DNA from: Streptomyces fagopyri
GTDB taxonomy: Bacteria; Actinomycetota; Actinomycetes; Streptomycetales; Streptomycetaceae
NCBI RefSeq assembly: GCF_009498275.1
Contig: NZ_CP045643.1
Coordinates: 8,556,001-8,620,000 of the forward strand
Direction of reading: 5' to 3'
DNA length: 64,000 nt
In this document: positions 35,699 through 44,660 of the stretch, in pieces
How the letters are laid out: every line of letters begins with the position of its first letter
Position numbering within the stretch: the first letter of the stretch is position 1
Notes under the pieces: model-generated
What the model was told of the DNA's origin: nothing
Seen by the model: only the letters and a program-made list of their open reading frames with translations
Database searches by the model: none
Program-made: the position numbers and the translations under genes

Positions 35699-37012
35699 AT
35701 GACGCAGCAGAGCCGCAATCCCCTGGCTGCGCGTGACCCCGGCCGGCGCAGAGTCGTCGGCGGGCTGTTCGGACTCGGCGCCGCCGCACTGGCCGCGCCC
35801 GTACTGACCGCGTGCGGCGGGGGAGCGGGGGCCGACCCGAAGACGGTCACCTTCGGTTCCAACGGCGCCGACGCCACCCCCAAGTCCGCCTACGCCGCCC
35901 TGACGAAGGGGTTCGGCCAGGACAGCGGGCTGACGGTGAAGACGAACACCGTCGACCACGACACCTTCCAGAAGAGCATCTCCACCTATCTGCAGGGCAC
36001 CCCGGACGACGTCTTCACCTGGTTCGCGGGATACCGCATGCAGTACTTCGCCAAGAAGAAGCTCTGCACACCGCTCGACGACGTGTGGGACAAGATAGGC
36101 GCCGGCTTCAGCGACGCCACGAAGCAGCTCTCCCGCGGCGAGGACGGAAAGTATTACTTCGTCCCGCTGTACAACTACCCGTGGGCTGTCTTCTACCGCA
36201 AGAGCGTCTTCAAGGAACGCGGCTACCAAGTCCCGCAGAAGTGGAGCGAGTTCGTCGCGCTCGCCAAGCGCATGAAGCGGGACGGCCTGTCCCCGATCGC
36301 CTCCGGGTACGGCGGTGGCGACAGCTGGAGCATCCTCGGAGCCTTCGACTACCTCAACCTGCGCACCAACGGCTACGACTTCCACATGTCGCTGATGCGC
36401 GGCAAGGTCTCCTGGACCGACCCGCGGGCCGTCGCCACCCTCGACCACTGGCGCGAACTCACGCCCTACTACCAGCAGGGCGCGGGCGGCCGTTCCTGGC
36501 AGGACGCCGCCCAGTCGCTGCTCGACAAGAAGTCGGGCATGGCCGTCATCGGGCTCTTCCTCGGCCAGCAGATCACCGACGAGGCGATCCGCGCCGACAT
36601 CGACTTCTTCCCCTTCCCCGAGATCGACGCCGCCCACGGCCAGGACGCGGTCGAGGCCCCCACCGACGGCTTCATGCTCAGCCGCAGGCCCAAGAACGCC
36701 GACGGCGCCAAGAAGTTCCTGGAGTTCCTCGGGGGTGCCCACGCCGAGGAGCTGTACATGGGGGTCGACCCGAGCAACCTCGCCGTCAACGAGCAGGCGG
36801 ACACGGGCTCGTACAACGCGCTCCAGAAGAAGTCCGCGCAACTCATCGCCTCCGCCAAGCACATCAGCCAGTTCGCGGACCGCGACAGCGACCCCGGTTT
36901 CATCTCCACCGTCGTGCTTCCCGGCCTCACCCAGTGGCTCGGCCACCCCGACGACGGCACGGGAACGCTGAAGAAGATCGAATCCCAGCGCTCGCGATTC
37001 TTCACGGCCTGA
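35699..37012 (+). CDS. Sugar ABC transporter substrate-binding lipoprotein
   Basis: A 437-residue extracellular solute-binding protein of family 1. The N-terminus has a twin-arginine-like RRRVVGGLFGLG and a lipobox LTAC with Cys39, so it is a lipoprotein. The body (KTVTFGSNGAD..., YNYPWAVFYRKSVFKERGYQVPQKWSEF, APTDGFMLSRRPKNADGAKKFLEFLGG) is typical of oligosaccharide binders. It hands sugar to the two permeases downstream. The ATG has GAGGAG upstream. Confidence 0.92.
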   Translation: MTQQSRNPLAARDPGRRRVVGGLFGLGAAALAAPVLTACGGGAGADPKTVTFGSNGADATPKSAYAALTKGFGQDSGLTVKTNTVDHDTFQKSISTYLQGTPDDVFTWFAGYRMQYFAKKKLCTPLDDVWDKIGAGFSDATKQLSRGEDGKYYFVPLYNYPWAVFYRKSVFKERGYQVPQKWSEFVALAKRMKRDGLSPIASGYGGGDSWSILGAFDYLNLRTNGYDFHMSLMRGKVSWTDPRAVATLDHWRELTPYYQQGAGGRSWQDAAQSLLDKKSGMAVIGLFLGQQITDEAIRADIDFFPFPEIDAAHGQDAVEAPTDGFMLSRRPKNADGAKKFLEFLGGAHAEELYMGVDPSNLAVNEQADTGSYNALQKKSAQLIASAKHISQFADRDSDPGFISTVVLPGLTQWLGHPDDGTGTLKKIESQRSRFFTA

Positions 37013-37038
37013 CCAGGACCGGAAAGGTCTCCCGCACC

Positions 37039-38013
37039 GTGTCCACCACCCCTGTCACACCCGCCGCACCCGGCACGCCCGGCGTGCCGCAACGTCCCCG
37101 CACACGTCCGCCCAGACGTCCCCGCCGGCTCGGCCCCGGCGACCGGCTCTTCCTGACCGTCGCCATCGGCATTCCGCTCGCCGCCCTGCTCTTCTTCGTC
37201 TGGCTGCCCGCGCTGGCCTCCCTGGGGCTGTCCTTCACCACCTGGGACGGCATCGACCTGGCCGACATCCACTGGATCGGCCTGGACAACTACCAGCAGA
37301 TCTTCACCAATTACCCGCCGTTCTGGCCCGCGGTGCGGCACAACGTGATCTGGCTGCTGTTCACGGCCCTGCTGCCGACACCGTTCGGCATCTTCCTCGC
37401 CTACCAGCTCGACCGGAAGATCCGTTTCACCAGGATCTACCAGACCGCGATCTTCCTGCCGATGGTCCTCTCCCTGGCCGTCGTCGGCTTCATCTGGGAG
37501 ATCATCTACAACCCCGACACCGGACTCCTCAACGGCCTGCTGAGCGCGGCCGGTTCGAGTCACCACATCGACTGGCTCGGCAACGCCGACCTCAACCTGT
37601 GGGCCGTCCTCGTCGCCTCGGGGTGGCGGCACACCGGGTACATCATGATCCTCTACCTGGCCGGCCTGAAGGGCTTCGACCCGGCGCTCAAGGAGGCCGC
37701 GGCGCTCGACGGCGCCAACGGCCGGCAGACCTTCCTGCGCGTCGTGTTCCCCGCCATGAAACCGGTCAACATCATCATCCTGGTCGTCACGGTCATGGAG
37801 TCCCTGAGGGCCTTCGACATCGTCTACGTCCTCGGCGGCGGCGTCGGCAGCAAACCCGGCATGGAACTGCTCTCCCTGCTCATCACCGACAACATCATCG
37901 GTGAGTCCAGCCACATCGGTTACGGCTCCGCCCTCGCGGTCGTCCTGCTCCTGGTCTCCCTCGCCGCCATCGGGACCTTCCTCGTCCAGACCTTCCGCAA
38001 GGAGGACCGGTGA
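37039..38013 (+). CDS. Sugar ABC transporter permease (MalF-like)
   Basis: A 324-residue inner-membrane protein with a proline-rich cytoplasmic start and six hydrophobic segments. The EAA loop EAAALDGANGRQTFLRVVFPAMKP is the contact for the ATPase. GTG 37039 gives MSTTPVTP. The stop overlaps the start of the second permease by 4 bases. No ATPase gene is in the operon; Streptomyces sugar importers of this type normally share the MsiK ATPase encoded elsewhere. Confidence 0.92.
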   Translation: MSTTPVTPAAPGTPGVPQRPRTRPPRRPRRLGPGDRLFLTVAIGIPLAALLFFVWLPALASLGLSFTTWDGIDLADIHWIGLDNYQQIFTNYPPFWPAVRHNVIWLLFTALLPTPFGIFLAYQLDRKIRFTRIYQTAIFLPMVLSLAVVGFIWEIIYNPDTGLLNGLLSAAGSSHHIDWLGNADLNLWAVLVASGWRHTGYIMILYLAGLKGFDPALKEAAALDGANGRQTFLRVVFPAMKPVNIIILVVTVMESLRAFDIVYVLGGGVGSKPGMELLSLLITDNIIGESSHIGYGSALAVVLLLVSLAAIGTFLVQTFRKEDR

Positions 38014-38930
38014 CCACGACCATGACACGGCCGGGCGCCGGGACCACGGCCCGGGACGAACCCCCGAGGACCGGCAAGGGCCCCCGCCGTCAGACCGGCC
38101 GCCACGTGCTGCTCGCCGGCATCGCCCTGCTCTGGCTCGTCCCGCTGCTCTGGGCCGTGTACACCTCGCTGCGGCCCTACTCGGACACCGCGAAGCACGG
38201 CTATCTGTCCTGGCCGCGCAGCCTGAGCCTCGGCAACTTCACGGACGCCTGGCAGCAGTCGGGGATGCCGCACTTCTTCTGGAACTCCGTCCTCATCACC
38301 GTCCCCGCGGTCCTCGGAACGCTGCTGTTCTCGGCGGCGGTCGCCTTCTTCGTGTCCCGCTTCGACTTCCGCTGGAACATCGTCCTGCTGATGCTGTTCA
38401 CGGCGGGCAACCTGCTCCCGGCGCAGGTCCTCATCACCCCCCTGTACCGCCTCTACCTCCTGATCCCGCTGCCGCCGTGGATGAGCGACTCGCTGCTGCT
38501 CTACAACTCGGTCTGGGGCATCATCGCCATCCACATCGCCTACCAGTCGGGGTTCTGCACCTTCGTCCTCAGCAACTACATGAAGACGATCCCCAAGGAG
38601 ATCTCCGAGGCGGCGCTCGTGGACGGCGCCCCGGTCTGGCGGCAGTTCTTCCAGATCGTCCTGCCGCTGTGCCGCCCCGCGTTCGCGGCCCTGGCGACCC
38701 TCGAATCGATCTGGATCTACAACGACTTCTTCTGGCCGCTCGCGCTGATCGAGACCGGCGACAAGCGTCCCGTCACCTCCGCCCTGGCCAACCTGCAGGG
38801 CCAGTACTTCACCAATCCCAACCTCATCGCGGCCGGCGCCCTGATGACCGCGATCCCCACACTGCTGGTCTACTTCGCGCTCCAGCGCCAGTTCATCAGC
38901 GGACTCACCATCGGCTCGGGCAAGGGCTGA
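38010..38930 (+). CDS. Sugar ABC transporter permease (MalG-like)
   Basis: A 306-residue membrane protein with six hydrophobic segments and the EAA loop EAALVDGAPVWRQFFQIVLPLCRP. GTG 38010 lies in a GTGA overlap with the first permease. Together they form the channel of a carbohydrate importer. It is followed after 39 bases by the GH27 gene, so the glycosidase is probably in the same transcript. Confidence 0.92.
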   Translation: MTTTMTRPGAGTTARDEPPRTGKGPRRQTGRHVLLAGIALLWLVPLLWAVYTSLRPYSDTAKHGYLSWPRSLSLGNFTDAWQQSGMPHFFWNSVLITVPAVLGTLLFSAAVAFFVSRFDFRWNIVLLMLFTAGNLLPAQVLITPLYRLYLLIPLPPWMSDSLLLYNSVWGIIAIHIAYQSGFCTFVLSNYMKTIPKEISEAALVDGAPVWRQFFQIVLPLCRPAFAALATLESIWIYNDFFWPLALIETGDKRPVTSALANLQGQYFTNPNLIAAGALMTAIPTLLVYFALQRQFISGLTIGSGKG

Positions 38931-38969
38931 GCCGCCCCGCCCTGAACCCACTCCCAGGAGGCACGACCC

Positions 38970-40796
38970 ATGCGGTCATCCTCGTACCCCGTCCTGCCCA
39001 CCCGCGCCCTGAGAGGCCTGGTCGTCCTCGCGCTCACCGCGGGCGTCGCGACCACCGCGCCGGCCGCGCACGCCGGCCCGGCACCCTCCGCTCCCGCCTC
39101 CGCCAGGACCACCGCCGCGGCGGAGGCCGCCAAGCCGTACATGGGCTGGTCGAGTTGGAGCATGCAGTCGTCGAAGTACCCCGGCCTCAACCCGGACGGC
39201 GACTACAGCTACCTCACCGAGGCGAACGTCCTCAAGCAGACGGACGCCCTCGCCGCCAAGCTCAAGAAGTACGGCTACGACCACGTCAACATCGACGCCG
39301 GCTGGTGGATGGACAAGACCTGGAAGACCGGCTTCGACCAGTACGGCCGGCAGACCCCGGACCCGGTCCGTTTCCCGCACGGCATGAAGTCGGTCGCCGA
39401 CCACATCCACTCCAAGGGCCTCAAGGCGGGTATCTACCTGCCCGTCGGCCTGGAGAAGGGGGCCTACGGCGACGGCAAGGTGCCGATCTGGAACGCCCCG
39501 GGCTGCACCACCGCCGACGTCGTCTACGCGGACCTGCGCACCACCAACGGCTGGGACAACGCCTACAAGCTGGACTTCGGCAACCCGTGCGCGCAGAAGT
39601 ACATCGACTCACAGGCGCAGCAGTTCGCCGACTGGGGTTACGACTTCCTCAAACTGGACGGCGTGGGCCCCGGCTCGTTCAAGTCCGGTGACAACTACAA
39701 CAACGTGGCCGACGTCTCCGCCTGGCAGAAGGCCATCGCCACCGCCGGGCGCCCGATCCACCTCGAACTCTCCTGGTCGCTCGACATCGGCCACGCCGCC
39801 GACTGGAAGCAGTACTCCAACGGCTGGCGCATCGACACCGACGTCGAGTGCTACTGCAACACCCTGGTCACCTGGGAGAACTCGGTCAACGACCGGTGGG
39901 ACGACGCACCGGCGTGGAGCCGCAAGGCCGGCCCGGGCGGCTGGAACGACCTGGACGCCGTCGATGTCGGCAACGGTGAGATGGACGGCCTCACCAAGGC
40001 CGAGCGGCAGAGCTACATGACCCTGTGGGCCATCAACAAGTCCCCGCTGTTCACCGGTGACGACATCACCAAGCTGGACAGCTACGGCGTCTCCCTGCTG
40101 ACCAACAAGGAGGTCATCGCCGTCGACCAGAACGACTCGCCCGTCGCGCGTCCGGTCACCCCGGTCGGCGACCAGCAGGTCTGGGGCACCAAGAACTCCG
40201 ACGGCAGTTACACCGTCGCCCTCTTCAACCTCGGCGACGCGCCGGCCTCCGTCACCGCCGACTGGGCGGCGTTCGGATTCACCGGTAACGCCTCCGTGCG
40301 CGACCTGTGGAACAAGTCGAACCTCGGGACGCACAAGAACAGGATCACCGAGGCGCTTCCCGCCCACGGCTCGCGGCTGTTCACCGTCAAGCCCGGCGGC
40401 AGCGCGCTGACGACCACGAGCTACGAGGCCGAGGCGACCGCCAACACCCTGTCGGGCAGCGCCTCCGTCGCCGGATGCGACGCCTGCTCCGGCGGCAAGA
40501 AGGTCGGCAACCTGTACACCGGCGGCAAGCTGCGGATCAACGACGTCACGGTGAAGAAGGACGGCATCTACACGGTCGAGGTGGCCTACGTCAGCGGCGA
40601 CCCCCGCTCGGTGACGGTCCTGTCCAACAGCGGCAACGGCACCAGCCTGAAGTTCCCGTCCACGGGTGACTGGGGCACGGCCGAGACCGTCAGCGTGCAG
40701 CTGGCACTCAAGGCGGGCTCCAACAGCATCACCTTCGACAGCGGCAGCGGATACGCCCCCGACATCGACAGGATCGTCGTTCCGCAGTCCGTCTGA
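38970..40796 (+). CDS. Secreted GH27 glycosidase with C-terminal carbohydrate-binding domain
   Basis: A 608-residue secreted enzyme. After a signal peptide (about residues 1-36) comes a GH27 TIM barrel with nucleophile Asp230 in FLKLDGVG and acid/base Asp291 in WRIDTDVE, then a beta-sandwich, then a CBM35/CBM6-like domain from about residue 480 (SYEAEATANTLSGSASVAGCDACSGGKKVGNL). In alpha-galactosidases the sugar-binding motif is IDDCW; here it is IDAGWW (Asp109, Ala110), so the second Asp that holds galactose O4 is missing. Substrate may differ from plain alpha-galactosides. The ATG has AGGAGG. A strong hairpin ends the unit. Confidence 0.88.
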   Translation: MRSSSYPVLPTRALRGLVVLALTAGVATTAPAAHAGPAPSAPASARTTAAAEAAKPYMGWSSWSMQSSKYPGLNPDGDYSYLTEANVLKQTDALAAKLKKYGYDHVNIDAGWWMDKTWKTGFDQYGRQTPDPVRFPHGMKSVADHIHSKGLKAGIYLPVGLEKGAYGDGKVPIWNAPGCTTADVVYADLRTTNGWDNAYKLDFGNPCAQKYIDSQAQQFADWGYDFLKLDGVGPGSFKSGDNYNNVADVSAWQKAIATAGRPIHLELSWSLDIGHAADWKQYSNGWRIDTDVECYCNTLVTWENSVNDRWDDAPAWSRKAGPGGWNDLDAVDVGNGEMDGLTKAERQSYMTLWAINKSPLFTGDDITKLDSYGVSLLTNKEVIAVDQNDSPVARPVTPVGDQQVWGTKNSDGSYTVALFNLGDAPASVTADWAAFGFTGNASVRDLWNKSNLGTHKNRITEALPAHGSRLFTVKPGGSALTTTSYEAEATANTLSGSASVAGCDACSGGKKVGNLYTGGKLRINDVTVKKDGIYTVEVAYVSGDPRSVTVLSNSGNGTSLKFPSTGDWGTAETVSVQLALKAGSNSITFDSGSGYAPDIDRIVVPQSV

Positions 40797-40802
40797 CCGC
40801 TT

Positions 40803-40839
40803 CCCGCGGGGCCCGGTGACACGTCCCGGGCCCCGCGGG
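40803..40839 (+). terminator. 14-bp hairpin terminator after GH27
   Basis: CCCGCGGGGCCCGG (40803-40816) pairs exactly with CCGGGCCCCGCGGG (40826-40839) over a 9-base loop, directly after the GH27 stop. It likely ends the ABC-GH27 operon. Confidence 0.85.
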
Positions 40840-40954
40840 GACCAGCCCTCCCCGACGCCCGCAGCCGTAGCCCCGCCACGAGCCCCACCCCCAAGCGCCG
40901 TTCCCGCACGCGCCGTTCCCGTACGAGCCGTTCTCGGATTTGGAGTGCACCACC

Positions 40955-43372
40955 GTGGACATCCAGCACACCGAACCACGCGACAACACGCCCAGTCGCA
41001 GGGGCTTCCTCGCCCTCGCCGCCGCTGCCGGCGTGGCCACCGCTCTCGGAGCCCTGCCCGCCTTCAGCGCCTCGGCGGCTCCCGGGCGTCCCGCCGAGTC
41101 GCCTCTGCTGTCCCCGGCCGACGCCGCGAGGAACCAGCTGTGGTGGCAGGCTCCCGGCTCCGCCCGTTCGATGATCGAGCAGGGGCTGCCGGTGGGGAAC
41201 GGTCGCCTCGGGGCGCTCGTGAGCAACGACCCCGCCGACGAACTCCTGATGATCACCGACGCCACCCTGTGGACCGGCCATCTCAACGACAAGCTGCAGA
41301 GCGACGGCCAGTTCCCCTACGGGCGCGACGACTTCGGCTCCCTCACGCTGCTGGCCAGGCTCGACGTCACGATCCCCGACCACGACCTGGGCAACGTCGA
41401 CAACTACCGTCGCACCCTCGACCTGGCCCAGGGCCTGGTCACCACCTCGTACGACGTCTCGGGCGTGACCTACCGGCGGCAGATCTTCGCCAGCCGCCCC
41501 GACGACGCCATCGTCCTGCACTTCTCCCAGCGCGGCGGCGGGTCCTACACCGGCACCGTCTCCCTCGCCGGCACGCACGGCGAGTCCACCACCGCCAACA
41601 GCGCCGGGCGCTACGCGTCGTTCGGCGCCGCCCTCCCCAACGGCCTCAAGTACGGCGCCGCCGTCACCGCGTACAGCAGCACGGGCAGGGTCCGCGTCGA
41701 CGGTACGTCCATCGCCTTCGACGGCTGCAAGGACCTCACGGTCGTCGTCAGCGGCGGCACGAACTACGCCCCCGACGCCGGGGCGAAGTTCCGCGACCCG
41801 GCCCTGGTCCCGGAGCGTCTCGCGAGGACCAAGGTCCTGAACGCGGCGGGTCACTCGGCGAGCACCCTGCTCCACACCCATGTCGCCGACTTCCGGGCCG
41901 TGTTCGGACAGCTGGACATCGACCTGGGTACGTCGTCCGCCGCGCAGCGCGAACTGGACACCTGGGAGCGGATACAGGCACGCCACCGCGACGACCTCCC
42001 GGACCCGGAACTGGAGGCCGCCTACCTGCAGTTCGGCCGCTATCTCATGATCTCGGGGTCGCGGGGCAGCCTGCCGATGGGTCTCCAGGGCCCGTGGCTG
42101 GCCGGCAACGACCCCGACTGGATGGCGGATTACCACACCGACATCAACATCCAGATGAACTACTGGATGGCTGACCGGGCGGGTCTGTCCGGCGCCTTCG
42201 ACGCCCTCACGGACTACTGTCTCGCGCAGCTGTCGTCGTGGACCGACGTCACCCGGCGGCTGTTCAACGACCCGTCCAACCGCTATCGCAACTCCAGCGG
42301 GAAGATCGCCGGCTGGACCGTGGCGATCTCGACCAACCCCTACGGCGGGGGCGGCTGGTGGTGGCACCCGGCCGGCAACGCCTGGCTCTGCCAGAGCCTG
42401 TTCGAACACTACGAGTATACTCAGGACCGTACCTACCTGAAGAAGATCTACCCGCTCCTCAAGGGCGCCGTGGAGTTCTGGGAGTCCCGCCTCGTCACCA
42501 CGACCGTCACGGACGCGTCCGGTGCCTCGCGTGAGGTCCTGGTCGCCGACAGCGACTGGTCGCCCGAGCAGGGTCCGCTGGACGCCAAGGGCATCACCTA
42601 CGCCCAGGAACTCGTGTGGAACCTCTTCGGCAACTTCCGCACCGCGACCGGGGTACTCGCCAGGGACGCCGCCTACAGCAAGACCGTCGACGGTCTCCGC
42701 AAGCGCCTGTACCTGCCCGTCGTCAGTCCCAAGACCGGCTGGCTGGAGGAGTGGATGTCGCCCGACAACCTCGGCGAGACCACGCACCGGCATCTCTCCC
42801 CGCTCATCGGTCTCTTCCCCGGTGACCGGATCCGCCCGGACGACTCCACGCCGAAGGACATCGTCGACGGGGCGACCGCCCTCCTCACCGCGCGCGGCAT
42901 GAACAGCTTCGGCTGGGCCAACGCCTGGCGCAGCCTGTGCTGGGCGCGACTGAAGAACGCGGAGAAGGCCTACCAGTTGGTGGTCAACAACCTCAAGCCG
43001 TCGTCGGGCGGCAGCAACGGCAGCGCGATGAACCTCTTCGACATCTACGAGGTCGAGCAGGGCCGCGGCATCTTCCAGATCGACGCGAATTTCGGCACCC
43101 CGGCGGCGATCGTGGAGATGCTGGTCTACTCGCGTCCCGGCCACGTCGAACTGCTGCCCGCGCTGCCCGCCGCATGGGCGGCGTCCGGCTCGGTGGCGGG
43201 CGTGGGTGTCCGCGGCGGCTTCGTCGCCGACCTCAGCTGGAAGAACGGCAAGGTCACCCGGGCGACGCTGAAGAGCGTCGGCGGCCGTGAAACCACGGTC
43301 GTCGCGGGCGGCGCCGCACGGAAGATCAGCCTCACGCCCGGTGAGTCCGTCACGCTGCGGAACCTCGGATGA
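40955..43372 (+). CDS. Secreted GH95 alpha-fucosidase/alpha-galactosidase-like enzyme
   Basis: An 805-residue enzyme with a Tat signal (SRRGFLALAAAAGVATALGALPAFSASA). The N-terminal beta domain (WWQAPGSARSMIEQGLPVGNGRLGALVSNDPADELLMITDATLWTG) and the (alpha/alpha)6 barrel (MGLQGPWLAGNDPDWMADYHTDINIQMNYWMADRAGL, FQIDANFGTPAAIVEMLVYS) are typical of GH95. These enzymes remove terminal alpha-L-fucose, or alpha-L-galactose, with inversion. GTG 40955 follows GGAG. Its stop overlaps the ATG of the GDSL gene by 4 bases. Confidence 0.92.
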   Translation: MDIQHTEPRDNTPSRRGFLALAAAAGVATALGALPAFSASAAPGRPAESPLLSPADAARNQLWWQAPGSARSMIEQGLPVGNGRLGALVSNDPADELLMITDATLWTGHLNDKLQSDGQFPYGRDDFGSLTLLARLDVTIPDHDLGNVDNYRRTLDLAQGLVTTSYDVSGVTYRRQIFASRPDDAIVLHFSQRGGGSYTGTVSLAGTHGESTTANSAGRYASFGAALPNGLKYGAAVTAYSSTGRVRVDGTSIAFDGCKDLTVVVSGGTNYAPDAGAKFRDPALVPERLARTKVLNAAGHSASTLLHTHVADFRAVFGQLDIDLGTSSAAQRELDTWERIQARHRDDLPDPELEAAYLQFGRYLMISGSRGSLPMGLQGPWLAGNDPDWMADYHTDINIQMNYWMADRAGLSGAFDALTDYCLAQLSSWTDVTRRLFNDPSNRYRNSSGKIAGWTVAISTNPYGGGGWWWHPAGNAWLCQSLFEHYEYTQDRTYLKKIYPLLKGAVEFWESRLVTTTVTDASGASREVLVADSDWSPEQGPLDAKGITYAQELVWNLFGNFRTATGVLARDAAYSKTVDGLRKRLYLPVVSPKTGWLEEWMSPDNLGETTHRHLSPLIGLFPGDRIRPDDSTPKDIVDGATALLTARGMNSFGWANAWRSLCWARLKNAEKAYQLVVNNLKPSSGGSNGSAMNLFDIYEVEQGRGIFQIDANFGTPAAIVEMLVYSRPGHVELLPALPAAWAASGSVAGVGVRGGFVADLSWKNGKVTRATLKSVGGRETTVVAGGAARKISLTPGESVTLRNLG

Positions 43373-44640
43373 GCACGGCCTCGTACCGCCGTCGCGCGGT
43401 GGGTGTCCTCTCGGCCCTGGTCCTCGTCCTGTGCGGACCCGTGACCGCCTCGTCGACGGCGCAGGCGGAGCAGGTGGCCCCACCGCCGGCGAAGGTGCCG
43501 ACGGCGGTGGCGCACCCGGCCGCCGCGCAGGGCAGACACTCCGTCGTCACCTGGGGTGCCAGTGCCGACCGGCAGGGCGCCGGGCCGGCCGACCGCAGCT
43601 ACCGCCTGATCGTGCGCACCAGTGTCGGCGGCACCCATCTGCGGATCCGGCTGTCCAACGCCTTCGGCGACCACCCGGTGACCTTCGCCAGCGCCTACGC
43701 GGGCCTGCGCAAACAGGGTGCGGAACTGGTCCACGGCTCCAACCGGCGGCTCTCCTTCGCCGGCGGAGCCCCGTCCGTGACCGTCCCGGCCGGCCAGGTG
43801 GTGCTCAGCGATCCGCTGCCGGGGAAACTCGCCGCCCGCAGCGATCTGGTGATCAGCCTCTATGTGACGGGCGCCGAGGGACCGACGACCGGTCACGGCA
43901 TGGCCATGCAGACCAACTACGCGACCGCGGGCGACCACGCCGCCGAGGAGGGCGCGGCCAACTGGACCGATCCGATGGGCTCCTGGTACTGGCTGGACGC
44001 CGTCGACGTGGAGACGTCCACGGCGGTGGGCTCGGTGGTGACGCTCGGTGACTCCATCACCGACGGCTGGGCCTCGACCACGGACGGCAACCGCCGCTGG
44101 CCCGACTATCTCGCCCAGCGGCTGCAAGCGGTGCCGGGCATTCCCGTGAAGGGAGTGGCGAACGAGGGGATCTCGGGCAACAAGGTGCTCGCGGACGGTG
44201 CCGGACAGGCCGCGCTGAACCGGCTGGACCGTGACGTGCTGTCCCAGCCCGGGGTGCGGACGGTGTTCCTGTTCGAAGGCATCAACGACATCAAGGCCCA
44301 CTCCGGCGTCACGGTGGACGACATGATCGCCGGCTACCGGAAGATCATCGACCGTGCGCACGCGGCGGGCAAGTGTGTCGTCGGAGCGACCGTCATGCCG
44401 TTCAAGGACTGGTCCGAGTACGACGCGGCGTCCGAGGCGGTGCGGCAGGGCGTCAACGAGTGGATCAGGACCAGCGGCGCCCTCGACGGTGTGACGGACT
44501 TCGACAGGATCACCCGCAGTCCCTACGACCCGCAGCGCATCCTGCCGTTCTTCGACGGCGGCGATCACCTGCACCCCAACGACAAGGGGATGCAGGCGAT
44601 GGCCGACGCGGTCGATCTCGGGAGCCTGACCTCCTGCTGA
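43369..44640 (+). CDS. Secreted GDSL/SGNH esterase
   Basis: A 423-residue secreted protein. The signal peptide (about residues 1-33) is followed by an N-terminal beta domain and an SGNH hydrolase domain from about residue 220. Catalytic motifs are GDSITDG (Ser), NEGISGN (Gly/Asn), FEGINDI (Asn) and GGDHLHPND (Asp, His). It probably deacetylates polysaccharides. Translational overlap (ATGA) with the GH95 gene suggests that the two act on the same acetylated, fucosylated glycan. Confidence 0.9.
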   Translation: MSTASYRRRAVGVLSALVLVLCGPVTASSTAQAEQVAPPPAKVPTAVAHPAAAQGRHSVVTWGASADRQGAGPADRSYRLIVRTSVGGTHLRIRLSNAFGDHPVTFASAYAGLRKQGAELVHGSNRRLSFAGGAPSVTVPAGQVVLSDPLPGKLAARSDLVISLYVTGAEGPTTGHGMAMQTNYATAGDHAAEEGAANWTDPMGSWYWLDAVDVETSTAVGSVVTLGDSITDGWASTTDGNRRWPDYLAQRLQAVPGIPVKGVANEGISGNKVLADGAGQAALNRLDRDVLSQPGVRTVFLFEGINDIKAHSGVTVDDMIAGYRKIIDRAHAAGKCVVGATVMPFKDWSEYDAASEAVRQGVNEWIRTSGALDGVTDFDRITRSPYDPQRILPFFDGGDHLHPNDKGMQAMADAVDLGSLTSC

Positions 44641-44660
44641 GGGCGGCCCCCGCGGCACCG

